Shown: positions 1 through 6,938, numbered from the stretch's first letter. The stretch: DNA of 7,367 nucleotides from an uncultured delta proteobacterium (GCA_903872255.1 CAIQJW010000034.1:1-7367); one strand, 5' to 3'. Notes: generated by a model from the sequence alone, not told the origin. Translations and numbers: made by a program.

Positions 1-1
1 C

Positions 2-73
2 CCGCTCGCCGTCACCCCGGCGGGGGTGGTTGGCGTAATTATTGTCCACGATGTCGTGACACTTACCAGTTAG
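2..73 (+). other. possible 3' end of a + strand coding sequence
   Basis: One forward frame is open from the window edge to a TAG stop at 71-73 and reads as a 23-residue tail ending in VIIVHDVVTLTS. It is followed at once by the hairpin terminator at 85-114, the expected layout for a gene converging on the symporter. No family can be recognised from so little sequence, and other frames are also open over part of this stretch, so it could be plain intergenic DNA. An 8-bp hairpin at 11-30 with a GGCG loop lies inside it but has no T-run, so it does not look like a terminator. Confidence 0.22.
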
Positions 74-84
74 AATGTATAAAT

Positions 85-114
85 AAAAAAAGGGGCCCGA
101 AGGCCCCTTTTTTT
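85..114. terminator. bidirectional intrinsic terminator
   Basis: A perfect 6-bp GC stem (GGGGCC at 92-97, GGCCCC at 102-107) closes a CGAA tetraloop. It is flanked by seven A on the left (85-91) and seven T on the right (108-114), so it works as hairpin plus U-run on both strands. On the minus strand it lies just past the symporter stop codon and should end that operon. On the plus strand it could end a gene entering from the left edge. Confidence 0.93.
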
Positions 115-127
115 ATTGTTTTGATTC

Positions 128-1726
128 TTAATCTTCTGCCGGTTTCGACCACAACAGGTCAAGAAGCTGGTCAGACGGTCTTTTGGTCATAAAGCTGACG
201 ATGAAATAAATGGCGCCGCAGCTTAAGACCAGGAACCATTCGTAGCTGCCCATACCGTACATTTTCTTATACAGAACGGACCAGCTGCCGTACAGGGTGA
301 ACACTGTCCCCCAGACAACGCATGCGCCTGCGCCCCATTTCGTCGCACCCTTCCAGAAGTAGGAGATTGCGGTTACGAAGAAGAAGACTGCGCCAAGGCC
401 CATGGCCGCCATACCCATGAAGATGGAAAGGAGAGGCGGCGGGTTGACAAGGACAAAATAGAACGGGAGAAAGAGGAAAAGAGCGATGAGGAAGTACCCC
501 AGGTACAGCATGCTGCTGTCTGATGTTTTCGGCCACCAGAGCTTGATGATGTCTTTTGTAACGTTCGCGCTCATGATGAAGACCATGCCGGCGAGTGTCG
601 AAAGGGCCGCCGAAAAAAGACCTGCGGTGTACGCGGCAAGGAGCCACGGGCCGCCTAGTGCATGGGACAGAAGCGGGGCGGCAAGGTCAGCCTTGAAGAT
701 GTTCGGCTGGCCGTGGATGGTTGCGGCCTGAAGAAGCGTCGGGCCGTAGAGCATACGTGCTACGAGGCCGTTCGACGAGCAGTCGAGCATGATGGGGATG
801 CCGGTGAAGCACCATACGACAAATACCAGCCACCAGTAGTCTTTCTTGGTGACCTTTTTCATGCCGAGGAAACGGCTGACGTTATGCGGGAAACCAACTG
901 CCATGGTGAAAAATATGACCGGTGTAGCAAGGATGCCTACCCAGCTCGACATAAGCTGAGTAAACCCGAGCTGCGGAAGTTTCGGGTTGATAAGCGCCAT
1001 CAGGTTCGGGTTCTGTGCGGCAAGGCCCGCTGTCAGATTTCTGAAACCGCCCACATGGATAATGGCCCACAGGCCGAGCAGTGTACCGACAACGCAGAAG
1101 ACAGCGCCCTGAAGGGCCATTGCGTACTGGTTCCCGATGTAACCGCCGAGGACCATGTAAAGCCAGGCAATAAAGACCGAAAGCAGAAGGCACCATAGCG
1201 GTGAAAGGCCCGTCATTGCGAACCAGACGGTAGCGCCTGCCTTAAGCTGGCCGACTGAATAGAGGAAAAGGAAGAAAAGCATCGAGATCGCGATAATCGT
1301 CTGCAATCCCTTTGATTCGAACCTTCGGCCAATGGTCTCGGGCAATGTTGCCGCGCCGAGTTTCTTTGAAAAGTCACGTGTCTTCAAGGCGCCGAGCCAG
1401 ATACACGGTATGATGCCGATAAGGCTCCAGATGCCGGCAAACCACATGCCTGAAAAGCCCAGCGCGTAGACGATGCCCGTCGAGCCGCAGAACGCCCATC
1501 CGGAGATGTACGTTGCCGACAGGGCCGCGCCGGTGATGACGGGACCTAAGTCGCGTTTACCGACGAGGTATTCGTCGAAGCTGCCCTTCTTCATTTTCAA
1601 TCTTCCCATAAGGCCGAGGAAGACGGAAATTGCAAGCAGAAGGCCGACGGCGATGCTTCCCGCTACGATCATTTCTGTGTCAGGAGTAGGAATCGGTAAG
1701 AACTTCAGTGCTGGTTGTGGATTCAT
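128..1726 (-). CDS. sodium:solute symporter (SSS family), ActP-like
   Basis: This is a 532-residue secondary transporter of the inner membrane with about 13 hydrophobic helices in the LeuT-type fold used for cation-coupled solute uptake. Visible family marks are the early DEYLVGKRDLG loop (51-61) followed by helix 2 (ATYISGW), the GFPHNVSRF segment (278-286) matching the G-x-PH-x-x-RF motif of acetate/monocarboxylate symporters, and SAALSTLAG (372-380), where family members place the Na2-site serine/threonine residues. The substrate cannot be read from sequence; an organic acid is plausible from the ActP-like motif. I start at the ATG at 1726, preceded by a GGGGG-rich ribosome site and overlapping the stop of the 43-aa gene (ATGA). 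An in-frame ATG at 1810 would add 28 residues, but these only shadow that small gene. In the GGYIGNQYAMALQG stretch (194-207) the Asp conserved in PutP and vSGLT is replaced by Met203. Family assignment is firm; substrate is unknown. Confidence 0.95.
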   Translation of the reverse strand: MNPQPALKFLPIPTPDTEMIVAGSIAVGLLLAISVFLGLMGRLKMKKGSFDEYLVGKRDLGPVITGAALSATYISGWAFCGSTGIVYALGFSGMWFAGIWSLIGIIPCIWLGALKTRDFSKKLGAATLPETIGRRFESKGLQTIIAISMLFFLFLYSVGQLKAGATVWFAMTGLSPLWCLLLSVFIAWLYMVLGGYIGNQYAMALQGAVFCVVGTLLGLWAIIHVGGFRNLTAGLAAQNPNLMALINPKLPQLGFTQLMSSWVGILATPVIFFTMAVGFPHNVSRFLGMKKVTKKDYWWLVFVVWCFTGIPIMLDCSSNGLVARMLYGPTLLQAATIHGQPNIFKADLAAPLLSHALGGPWLLAAYTAGLFSAALSTLAGMVFIMSANVTKDIIKLWWPKTSDSSMLYLGYFLIALFLFLPFYFVLVNPPPLLSIFMGMAAMGLGAVFFFVTAISYFWKGATKWGAGACVVWGTVFTLYGSWSVLYKKMYGMGSYEWFLVLSCGAIYFIVSFMTKRPSDQLLDLLWSKPAED

Positions 1727-1854
1727 TCTTGCCACCCCCTCGTTACCAACCAAGTGCCAATAATAGTAAATAGGAAGGCAAAGACAAAGACCGACCCCCA
1801 AACGTACCATGCTGACATTAAACTTTCGACTAATTCTGGATCAACAGGCTGCAT
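1723..1854 (-). CDS. small one-helix membrane protein, probable symporter accessory subunit
   Basis: This 43-codon gene encodes an acidic N-terminus (MQPVDPELVES), one hydrophobic helix (about residues 15-37, rich in W, F, V and I) and a short C-terminal tail with Arg39. By the positive-inside rule the tail would face the cytoplasm. The ATG at 1854 follows AAAGGGGG with about 5-7 nt spacing, a good ribosome site. The TGA stop (1723-1725) overlaps the symporter ATG as ATGA, so the two are almost certainly translated together. Known parallels are YjcH (DUF485) beside ActP, DUF4212 proteins, and MctP with its small upstream partner. I recall tiny proteins annotated as 'symporter small accessory protein' in similar positions, but cannot verify that this is one. 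Inference: it helps assembly, stability or regulation of the transporter. The reading frame, ribosome site and overlap are directly visible; the function is not. Confidence 0.8.
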   Translation of the reverse strand: MQPVDPELVESLMSAWYVWGSVFVFAFLFTIIGTWLVTRGWQE

Positions 1855-1859
1855 AATAA

Positions 1860-1867
1860 CCCCCTTT
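1860..1867 (-). promoter_or_regulatory. ribosome binding site of the small membrane protein
   Basis: On the minus strand AAAGGGGG precedes the ATG at 1854 by five bases (TTATT). It supports choosing 1854 as the start rather than the in-frame internal Met at codon 13. Confidence 0.65.
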
Positions 1868-1888
1868 ACGTTTTTAAGAAACGAATTT

Positions 1889-1920
1889 GCCTTTCAGAAA
1901 GGCGAAACACACCTCCTTTC
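1889..1920 (-). promoter_or_regulatory. orphan Shine-Dalgarno with competing complementary elements
   Basis: The minus strand has GAAAGGAGGTG (1920-1910), an exact complement of the usual 16S rRNA 3' tail, with no start codon at normal spacing. The nearest GTGs abut it. It is about 55 nt upstream of the real start at 1854. Downstream lie CCTTTC (1902-1897) and GAAAGG (1895-1890). CCTTTC can pair with the orphan site, or its surroundings can form a separate 6-bp hairpin GCCTTT-CTG-AAAGGC (1903-1889). The two pairings exclude each other. A ribosome standby site or translational switch is possible. Confidence 0.35.
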
Positions 1921-1950
1921 AAACGTATTTTTATTAAAAGAAGACTTGTA

Positions 1951-1980
1951 AAAAATCGGAACCGTCAATGCCTCAACGGT
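1951..1980 (-). terminator. hairpin plus T-run in the leader, possible attenuator
   Basis: On the minus strand 1980-1961 folds into an 8-bp stem (outer five pairs ACCGT/ACGGT, then two wobbles and an A-T pair) with a GGCA loop. Four bases (TCCG) and A separate it from a run of six T. It lies inside the predicted transcript leader, upstream of the first gene. The gap before the T-run makes it a weak intrinsic terminator; it could instead be a 20-bp operator. Confidence 0.35.
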
Positions 1981-2037
1981 ATAGATATAGTGGTGTACCT
2001 GATTTCCCAAACGCCCCCTTCCCCTTTATAATTATAA

Positions 2038-2065
2038 ATCATAGTGTTCTAAGGGAAAATGTCAA
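2038..2065 (-). promoter_or_regulatory. sigma70-type promoter of the symporter operon
   Basis: The minus strand carries a perfect -35 box TTGACA (2065-2060), a 16-bp spacer and a -10 box TATGAT (2043-2038). A perfect TATAAT sits a few bases further on (2036-2031) but is too far from that -35. The predicted start of transcription, near 2031, gives a leader of about 175 nt before the 43-aa gene. It is the best promoter match in the gap. Confidence 0.72.
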
Positions 2066-2143
2066 GAAAAAAATCCGGTGTTTAAATCGTCGCAGAATGA
2101 CTCCAGTAAAGGAATTATACAATATTTCAATGAGATGAGGGAA

Positions 2144-2179
2144 TTTTGTACCAAAAAGTATTTGTATACAATGTACATT
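2144..2179. repeat. cluster of short palindromes, operator-like
   Basis: Three symmetric elements follow closely: TTTTG-TAC-CAAAA (2144-2156), TTGTATACAA (2162-2171, perfect) and AATGTACATT (2170-2179, perfect and sharing two bases with the previous one). All share TGTA/TACA or GTAC cores. They lie between the smc stop and the symporter promoter, roughly 80-120 bp upstream of its -35. They could bind a dimeric regulator. AT-rich DNA makes some palindromes expected, so this is tentative. Confidence 0.3.
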
Positions 2180-2189
2180 ATGATGCCTT

Positions 2190-5100
2190 CTAAAGGCGCA
2201 CGGAGACTGTCTTTGAGATGCCCTGCTCTTCCATGGTTATGCCATAGATCATGTCGGAATACTCCATGGTTATCCTGTTGTGGGTGATGAAAACGATCTG
2301 TGTTTTGAGGGCCATGGAACGGATTATATCGAGAAGCCCGGCAAGATTGGCATCATCGAGCGGGGCGTCGATCTCGTCCATGAGAGCGAAGGGGCTTGGC
2401 TTTGTATCCATGAGGGCAAGGAGGAACGCGAGCGAGACAAGGGCTTTTTCGCCGCCGGAGAGAAGCTCCATCCGCGTGACCTTCTTTCCGGGGGGCTGGA
2501 CGAAAAGGTCAACGCCAACCTGTTCCTGGTTGATCGCAAGATATCCCTTCCCGCCTTTGAATAAAAGGTCGGTGAACCGGATAAAAGCGGTGTTTACCTT
2601 TTCAAAGGTTTCGGCAAAAAGCTCTTTCGTGAACTGATCGATCTTCGTTATCGTTTTTTTCAGGGATTCCATTGCCGTGAAAAGGTCTTCCTTCTGCTTG
2701 TCGAGGAACGATATCCGTTCATTCAATTCGAGGTATTCCTTTTCCGCACGGAAGTTGATCTCACCCATCCCGGCGATGCTTTTTGTGAGGGTTTCGCGCT
2801 CGTCTTCTATATTTGAAGGAAGCTGTACGGGTACGCTGCCTGGGTCCTCGACACCGTACACACTCAGCAGATGCCCGGTTATCGTAATACGTTTTTCCTC
2901 GAGAACGGCCAGGTCTTTTTCGGCATTTTCCTTGCGTGCCCGGACCCGGTCTATGTCCTTCGTCAGGCCTTCGATAGACTCCTGCATGGCTTGTTTCTGA
3001 GTGTGCAGGTTCCCGAGCATTATCTTGAGCTCTTCATACCGCTCGACATGTTTTTTCAGATCGGCCTCGAGCTCTTCGTATGAGCGTTCAAGGTATTGTG
3101 CCTTGTTCGTGCGGCTTTCTATCTCTTTTCGGGCTGCGGCCGCTTTTTCTTTAAGCCCCATCGCCTGACCGCCGAGGGATTGAATGGCCGCCGCGGCGCG
3201 GTCCTTGTTCTCGCTTATCGATCTTAAGATATTTATCTTTCTCTCTATCTCTATCGTGACGGCATGCCATGAGGATTGCGCGGCCTCGTATTCTTTCTTT
3301 AGACCGCTCATGGCCTCCCTGAACCCGGCCATCGAGGCCTCTATCGACAACTTCTCCTTTTCGAACCCGCCGAGCTCGCCGTCTAAGATCTCGAGGGTCT
3401 CCGGTGACGCATCATCCGATGGTTCCGTCATCGCGTCGAGGGTCGAAAGCCTGTCTGAGGCGCTTCTCAATTGCGCCTCTATCATGAGCACATCCGTTTC
3501 CAATGCCTTGACCCTTACCTCCTGTGCTTCCCGTTCACCACGGGCAGTCCGGTATCGCGCCTCCGCATTGTCAAGGCCCGGTTTCAATTCCTTAAGGATA
3601 TTTGATCGGCTTTCAATATCCGCAGAAAGCGTTTTAAGCTCTTTTTCCAACTTCAATTTTTCTTTGAACTGCCGCACATCGATCTTTTTGGAGCCGGTAC
3701 CGCTCAGTATAATGCCGCGTGAATCGATATAAATATCGTCGTTGATGAATATGCCGTCCTCGCCCGCCAAAATGCGTGACAGTGCATCCTCGATATCGGC
3801 TATCCAGGAAATATCGACCTCTATGTCATTCCCCGACCTCTTGAACATCCCTTTTGGCGAAAGAAATATCCTGTTGCCTTCTCTTTGACGGATCTCTGAG
3901 GCCATCGATTCAACGGAACCCGTTTTCATCACCTCGTATTCGAGCTCTTCCTGAAAAAAACGCTCGACGGCCTTTAGCTTCACCTCTTCTACCTTGATAA
4001 GGTTAACGAGTTTGTCTTCCGGCCGGGTGGCATCACGAGAGTCCCCGATATATCCCCCGAGCTGTTTCAGGAAATTTTCCTTGACCTGTTTTTCACCCCG
4101 CAGGCGCTCAATGAGCCCCTTGATTTTCTCGATCTCCTGAACCGCTGCGTCGCGCTCGCGAAGGGCCGAAGATTCCCCAACCGCGAGGGATTCTTTCTCC
4201 TCTGTCGCGATTCGCAGCTTGTCCCGGGTCGCTGTGCGTTTTTCATCTATCGATTGAAGCGCGGCCTCAAGTTCCCGGCGCTCCGCGGCCTGACGCTCTA
4301 TGCGTTTTTGCCTTTCCTTCGCAAGCCGGTCGATGTCGGCAATCTTGTTCCGTGTTTCCGTAAGGGAGCTCATGGCGACGAAAAGCCGCGTCCGTGAATC
4401 TTCGAGATGCTTTTCCCGGTCTTCTATGTCCGCCTTGAATGACTGCACTACCTCGCGAATCTTCAACTCTTTTTCTTTTTCGGAATCGAGCTCGGCGCCT
4501 GTGACGGAACTCTTTTCATTGAGTGAATGTATCTCGTTTTCCTGCCGGGATATGTCCTGTGCTATCGAGGACTCCTCGCCTGCAATGCCCTGCACGGTTT
4601 CTCCCAGGCGTTTTATCTCTTCGGCGATATAGTCGATCTCGAGAAGGCGGTTTTCCATGTCCTTCTCTTTGCTTTTGAGGTCGATCTCCAATTGCCGGAT
4701 GATGGTGTCGGTCAGTGAAAATTCACTTTCTTTGGCATTGAATTCTTCCTTGAGCGTTACTTTCTCGGCTTCCTTTTGAAGGATCTCCTCTTCGATGTCG
4801 GCCTGCCGCTCCCTGACCTTTCCCATGCGCTTCAATACCTTTGCATGCCCGTCAAGAAGGAGCTGCTTATCGATCTCGTGAAGCCTGTCGGCAAGCTCCT
4901 GGTGTACCTTCCATCTTTCCCATTCCTGCTCGGCTTTGCCGAACGAAAGGGTAACCTCGCGGTATACATCTTCGATACGCTCGAGGTTTGCGGAGGTCTC
5001 CGTCATCCGGCCGATGGCATCCCGTTTTTTCTCTTCGAAACGCGTTATGCCGCTTGCCTCCTCGATAACGACCCGCCGTTCCGGCGGCTTCATGTTTATG

Positions 5101-5525
5101 AGGGCCTCGATGCGTCCCTGTTCGATGATTGCGTATGAATTCGTGCCGAGGCCCGTTCCCAGGAACGCATCCTGAACATCCTTCAGCCGGACGATCTTTC
5201 CGTTCAGGGAATATTCATTCGTGCCGTCCCTGTAAATGCGCCGCTTTACGATAAATTCTTGAGGCCCTTCGGTAAGGTCGAGCGTTACCTCGGCAATATT
5301 GACAGGCCTCTTGCCATTTGTCCCATGGAATATGACGTCGCCCATGTCTTTGACCCGAAGGCTCTTCGTGCCTCTCTCACCGAGGACCCAGACGATCGCA
5401 TCGACAATGTTGCTTTTGCCGCAGCCGTTGGGGCCGACGACAGAGGTTATCCCTTCGCCGAATTGAAAGACGGTACGGTTGAGAAATGATTTGAAGCCGA
5501 AGATCTCGAGTCGGGCAAGTCTCAT
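2190..5525 (-). CDS. smc: chromosome segregation protein SMC
   Basis: This 1111-residue ATPase is the core of the bacterial SMC-ScpAB condensin, which compacts and aligns newly replicated chromosomes. In order: N-terminal ATPase half (1-165) with Walker A GPNGCGKS (31-38), Arg57 in the R-loop position, and a Q-loop region near VQDAFLGTGLG (117-127); a long coiled-coil arm (about 170-490); a hinge (about 503-620); the returning coil (620-905); and the C-terminal half with signature LLSGGEKAL (1021-1029), Walker B FALMDEID (1046-1053) and H-loop His1082. GEINFRAEKEYLELNER (921-937) is the usual segment of the returning coil. It is not Rad50, since there is a hinge and no CxxC zinc hook. It is somewhat short for the family (commonly near 1150-1190), mainly because the hinge is compact and lacks the GG-x-x-x-GG pattern; only SGTGS (608-612) stands there. 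The ATG overlaps the gltX stop (ATGA) and has no good ribosome site of its own, implying coupled translation. scpA and scpB are not in the window. Confidence 0.96.
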   Translation of the reverse strand: MRLARLEIFGFKSFLNRTVFQFGEGITSVVGPNGCGKSNIVDAIVWVLGERGTKSLRVKDMGDVIFHGTNGKRPVNIAEVTLDLTEGPQEFIVKRRIYRDGTNEYSLNGKIVRLKDVQDAFLGTGLGTNSYAIIEQGRIEALINMKPPERRVVIEEASGITRFEEKKRDAIGRMTETSANLERIEDVYREVTLSFGKAEQEWERWKVHQELADRLHEIDKQLLLDGHAKVLKRMGKVRERQADIEEEILQKEAEKVTLKEEFNAKESEFSLTDTIIRQLEIDLKSKEKDMENRLLEIDYIAEEIKRLGETVQGIAGEESSIAQDISRQENEIHSLNEKSSVTGAELDSEKEKELKIREVVQSFKADIEDREKHLEDSRTRLFVAMSSLTETRNKIADIDRLAKERQKRIERQAAERRELEAALQSIDEKRTATRDKLRIATEEKESLAVGESSALRERDAAVQEIEKIKGLIERLRGEKQVKENFLKQLGGYIGDSRDATRPEDKLVNLIKVEEVKLKAVERFFQEELEYEVMKTGSVESMASEIRQREGNRIFLSPKGMFKRSGNDIEVDISWIADIEDALSRILAGEDGIFINDDIYIDSRGIILSGTGSKKIDVRQFKEKLKLEKELKTLSADIESRSNILKELKPGLDNAEARYRTARGEREAQEVRVKALETDVLMIEAQLRSASDRLSTLDAMTEPSDDASPETLEILDGELGGFEKEKLSIEASMAGFREAMSGLKKEYEAAQSSWHAVTIEIERKINILRSISENKDRAAAAIQSLGGQAMGLKEKAAAARKEIESRTNKAQYLERSYEELEADLKKHVERYEELKIMLGNLHTQKQAMQESIEGLTKDIDRVRARKENAEKDLAVLEEKRITITGHLLSVYGVEDPGSVPVQLPSNIEDERETLTKSIAGMGEINFRAEKEYLELNERISFLDKQKEDLFTAMESLKKTITKIDQFTKELFAETFEKVNTAFIRFTDLLFKGGKGYLAINQEQVGVDLFVQPPGKKVTRMELLSGGEKALVSLAFLLALMDTKPSPFALMDEIDAPLDDANLAGLLDIIRSMALKTQIVFITHNRITMEYSDMIYGITMEEQGISKTVSVRL

Positions 5526-6925
5526 TGAATCGATTCGATCGCGTCCTTAAGGCGCCGCTCAACACATTCTTTCCCTAATATGGCAATAACCTCGAAAATG
5601 CCGGGGCTGACGGTCTTGCCGCTAAGGGCCACCCTGATGGGCTGGATTATTGCAACCGGTTTCGCATTATATTTCTTTGTCAGACCCTCCAGACGGGCCT
5701 TGAGGCTTTCTTCATCATCCATTGAAGCGATGCCTTTTAAATCCTCGGCAAAGTCCGTCAATATCGGTTTTGTGGCGGGGGTGAGAAATTTTGCGCGGGC
5801 CGCATCGTCAACCGCATGATCGTCCCGGAAAAAATATTCCGACATCTGCGCCATCTCTTTGAGGGTCTTTGCCCGTTCGCGAAGGTTGACGATGATCCTG
5901 ACAAGCCGGGCGTCATACCCGGCACTTATCCCGATCTCATCAAGAAACGGAAGCAGCCGCTTCGCTATGTCGTCTTCAGGCAGGGTCTTGAGGTAGTGGC
6001 TGTTAAGCCAGGTCAATTTCTCCATGTCAAAAATGGACGGTGACTTCCCGACGGCGGGAAGATCGAATTTCTCTATCAGCTCCTCACGGGAGAATATCTC
6101 CTGATCGCCGTGCGCCCAGCCCAGGCGCGCCAGGTAGTTCATAACGGCCTCGGGTAAAAACCCGTCATTGCGGTATTCGAGAAGCGACGTGGCGCCGTGC
6201 CTCTTGGAGAGGCGCGCCTTGTCTTTCCCATGGATGAGCGGCACATGAGCAAACTGGGGAACAGGGTATTTCAGGGCCTCGTAGATCACTATCTGGCGAG
6301 GTGTATTGTTGATGTGGTCGTCGCCGCGCACGATATGGGTTATTCCCATCAGGGCATCATCGACGACAACGGTGAAATTGTACGTCGGGGAACTGTCGGT
6401 GCGCAGGAGGATGAGGTCGTCAAGCTCTTCGCACTTGAAGGTTATCTTTCCGCGGACGAGGTCGGCGAAGCTTACCTCTCCCGACAACGGGGTGCGAAAA
6501 CGCAGGACATACGGTTTTCCCTCATGGGACGGGTCGTCCGCCGGCAGGTCCCTGCATGTCCGGTCGTAGTGGGGTTTTCCGCCCTCTTTAAGCGCCGCCT
6601 TTCTTTTTTCCTCGAGAACCTCTGCGCTGCAGTAGCACCTGTAGACAAGGCCTTCCTTGAGGAGCCTTTCGGCATGCTCCCGATAAAGCTCCGTCCGGTC
6701 TTTCTGATAATACGGGCCTTCGTCCCAGTCAAGGCCAAGCCATGAAAGCCCGCCCAGGATATCATCTACATATTCATCGCGGGAGCGTTCGATATCGGTG
6801 TCTTCTATCCTGAGGACAAAGACGCCCCGGTGATGCTTGCTGTAAAGATAATTGAAGAGCGCGGTCCTAGCGCCGCCGATGTGCAGGTTTCCCGTCGGAC
6901 TCGGCGCGAACCTTGATCTAACCAT
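5522..6925 (-). CDS. gltX: glutamyl-tRNA synthetase
   Basis: This 467-residue class I aminoacyl-tRNA synthetase charges tRNA-Glu with glutamate in the cytoplasm, for protein synthesis and tetrapyrrole precursor supply. The catalytic Rossmann domain shows RFAPSPTGNLHIGG (5-18, HIGH-type motif), RIEDTD (39-44), VRGDDHINNTPRQ (199-211) and RLSKRHGA (238-245, KMSKS-type loop). Cys97, Cys99 and Cys124 match the zinc site of E. coli-type GluRS, but the fourth ligand position (His in E. coli, C-R-H) is Asp126. The C-terminal helical anticodon-binding domain (about 310-467) is complete, ending with the IRVALSGKTVSPGIFEVIAILG block (429-450). Length is normal. The ATG at 6925 follows GGAGG with 8-nt spacing. 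Whether it also charges tRNA-Gln (non-discriminating form) cannot be settled here. It is first in a two-gene unit with smc. Confidence 0.97.
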   Translation of the reverse strand: MVRSRFAPSPTGNLHIGGARTALFNYLYSKHHRGVFVLRIEDTDIERSRDEYVDDILGGLSWLGLDWDEGPYYQKDRTELYREHAERLLKEGLVYRCYCSAEVLEEKRKAALKEGGKPHYDRTCRDLPADDPSHEGKPYVLRFRTPLSGEVSFADLVRGKITFKCEELDDLILLRTDSSPTYNFTVVVDDALMGITHIVRGDDHINNTPRQIVIYEALKYPVPQFAHVPLIHGKDKARLSKRHGATSLLEYRNDGFLPEAVMNYLARLGWAHGDQEIFSREELIEKFDLPAVGKSPSIFDMEKLTWLNSHYLKTLPEDDIAKRLLPFLDEIGISAGYDARLVRIIVNLRERAKTLKEMAQMSEYFFRDDHAVDDAARAKFLTPATKPILTDFAEDLKGIASMDDEESLKARLEGLTKKYNAKPVAIIQPIRVALSGKTVSPGIFEVIAILGKECVERRLKDAIESIQ

Positions 6926-6933
6926 TATGATTG

Positions 6934-6938
6934 CCTCC
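6934..6938 (-). promoter_or_regulatory. ribosome binding site of gltX
   Basis: GGAGG on the minus strand, eight bases before the ATG at 6925. It fixes the gltX start and matches the family N-terminus, which begins only a few residues before the RFAPSPTG motif. Confidence 0.85.

Larger units (their letters stand above)
1855..2189. other. intergenic region between smc and the symporter operon
   Basis: These 335 bases hold no convincing gene and are clearly more AT-rich than the flanking coding DNA. From the smc side they contain a palindrome cluster (2144-2179), a sigma70-type promoter directed at the symporter unit (2038-2065), a G-rich tract (2008-2026 on the minus strand), a hairpin followed by a T-run (1951-1980), an orphan Shine-Dalgarno sequence (1910-1920) with complementary CCTTTC elements, and the ribosome site of the 43-aa gene. 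No strong U-run terminator follows smc. A 5-bp hairpin spans its stop (GCCTT-TAG-AAGGC, 2185-2197), so read-through from smc into the symporter operon cannot be excluded. Confidence 0.7.

Noticed and set aside
1..140. Forward frame with a CPRC...C pattern resembling a zinc ribbon
   Set aside because: The frame runs through the strong terminator into the antisense of the symporter end and has no visible start; a stop-defined tail in another frame (ending at 73) fits the layout better.
662..1198. Long open frames antisense to the symporter, gltX and smc
   Set aside because: They have no recognisable domain, no ribosome sites, and mirror the codon structure of the real genes on the other strand.
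1727..1810. Extension of the symporter to the in-frame ATG at 1810
   Set aside because: The extra 28 residues coincide with the 43-aa gene in another frame, are not typical of the family N-terminus, and the ATG at 1726 has a nearby G-rich ribosome site and an ATGA overlap.
2005..2027. G-rich tract in the symporter leader as a G-quadruplex
   Set aside because: Only three runs of three or more G are present on the minus strand, so a stable three-tier quadruplex is not supported.
2114..2119. Perfect TATAAT on the minus strand as the symporter promoter
   Set aside because: No acceptable -35 lies 16-18 bp upstream; the TTGACA/TATGAT pair at 2038-2065 is much better.
2078..2287. Forward open frame across the intergenic region into the smc 3' end
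   Set aside because: The second half is antisense to smc and the first half is low-complexity AT-rich sequence, with no family resemblance or ribosome site.
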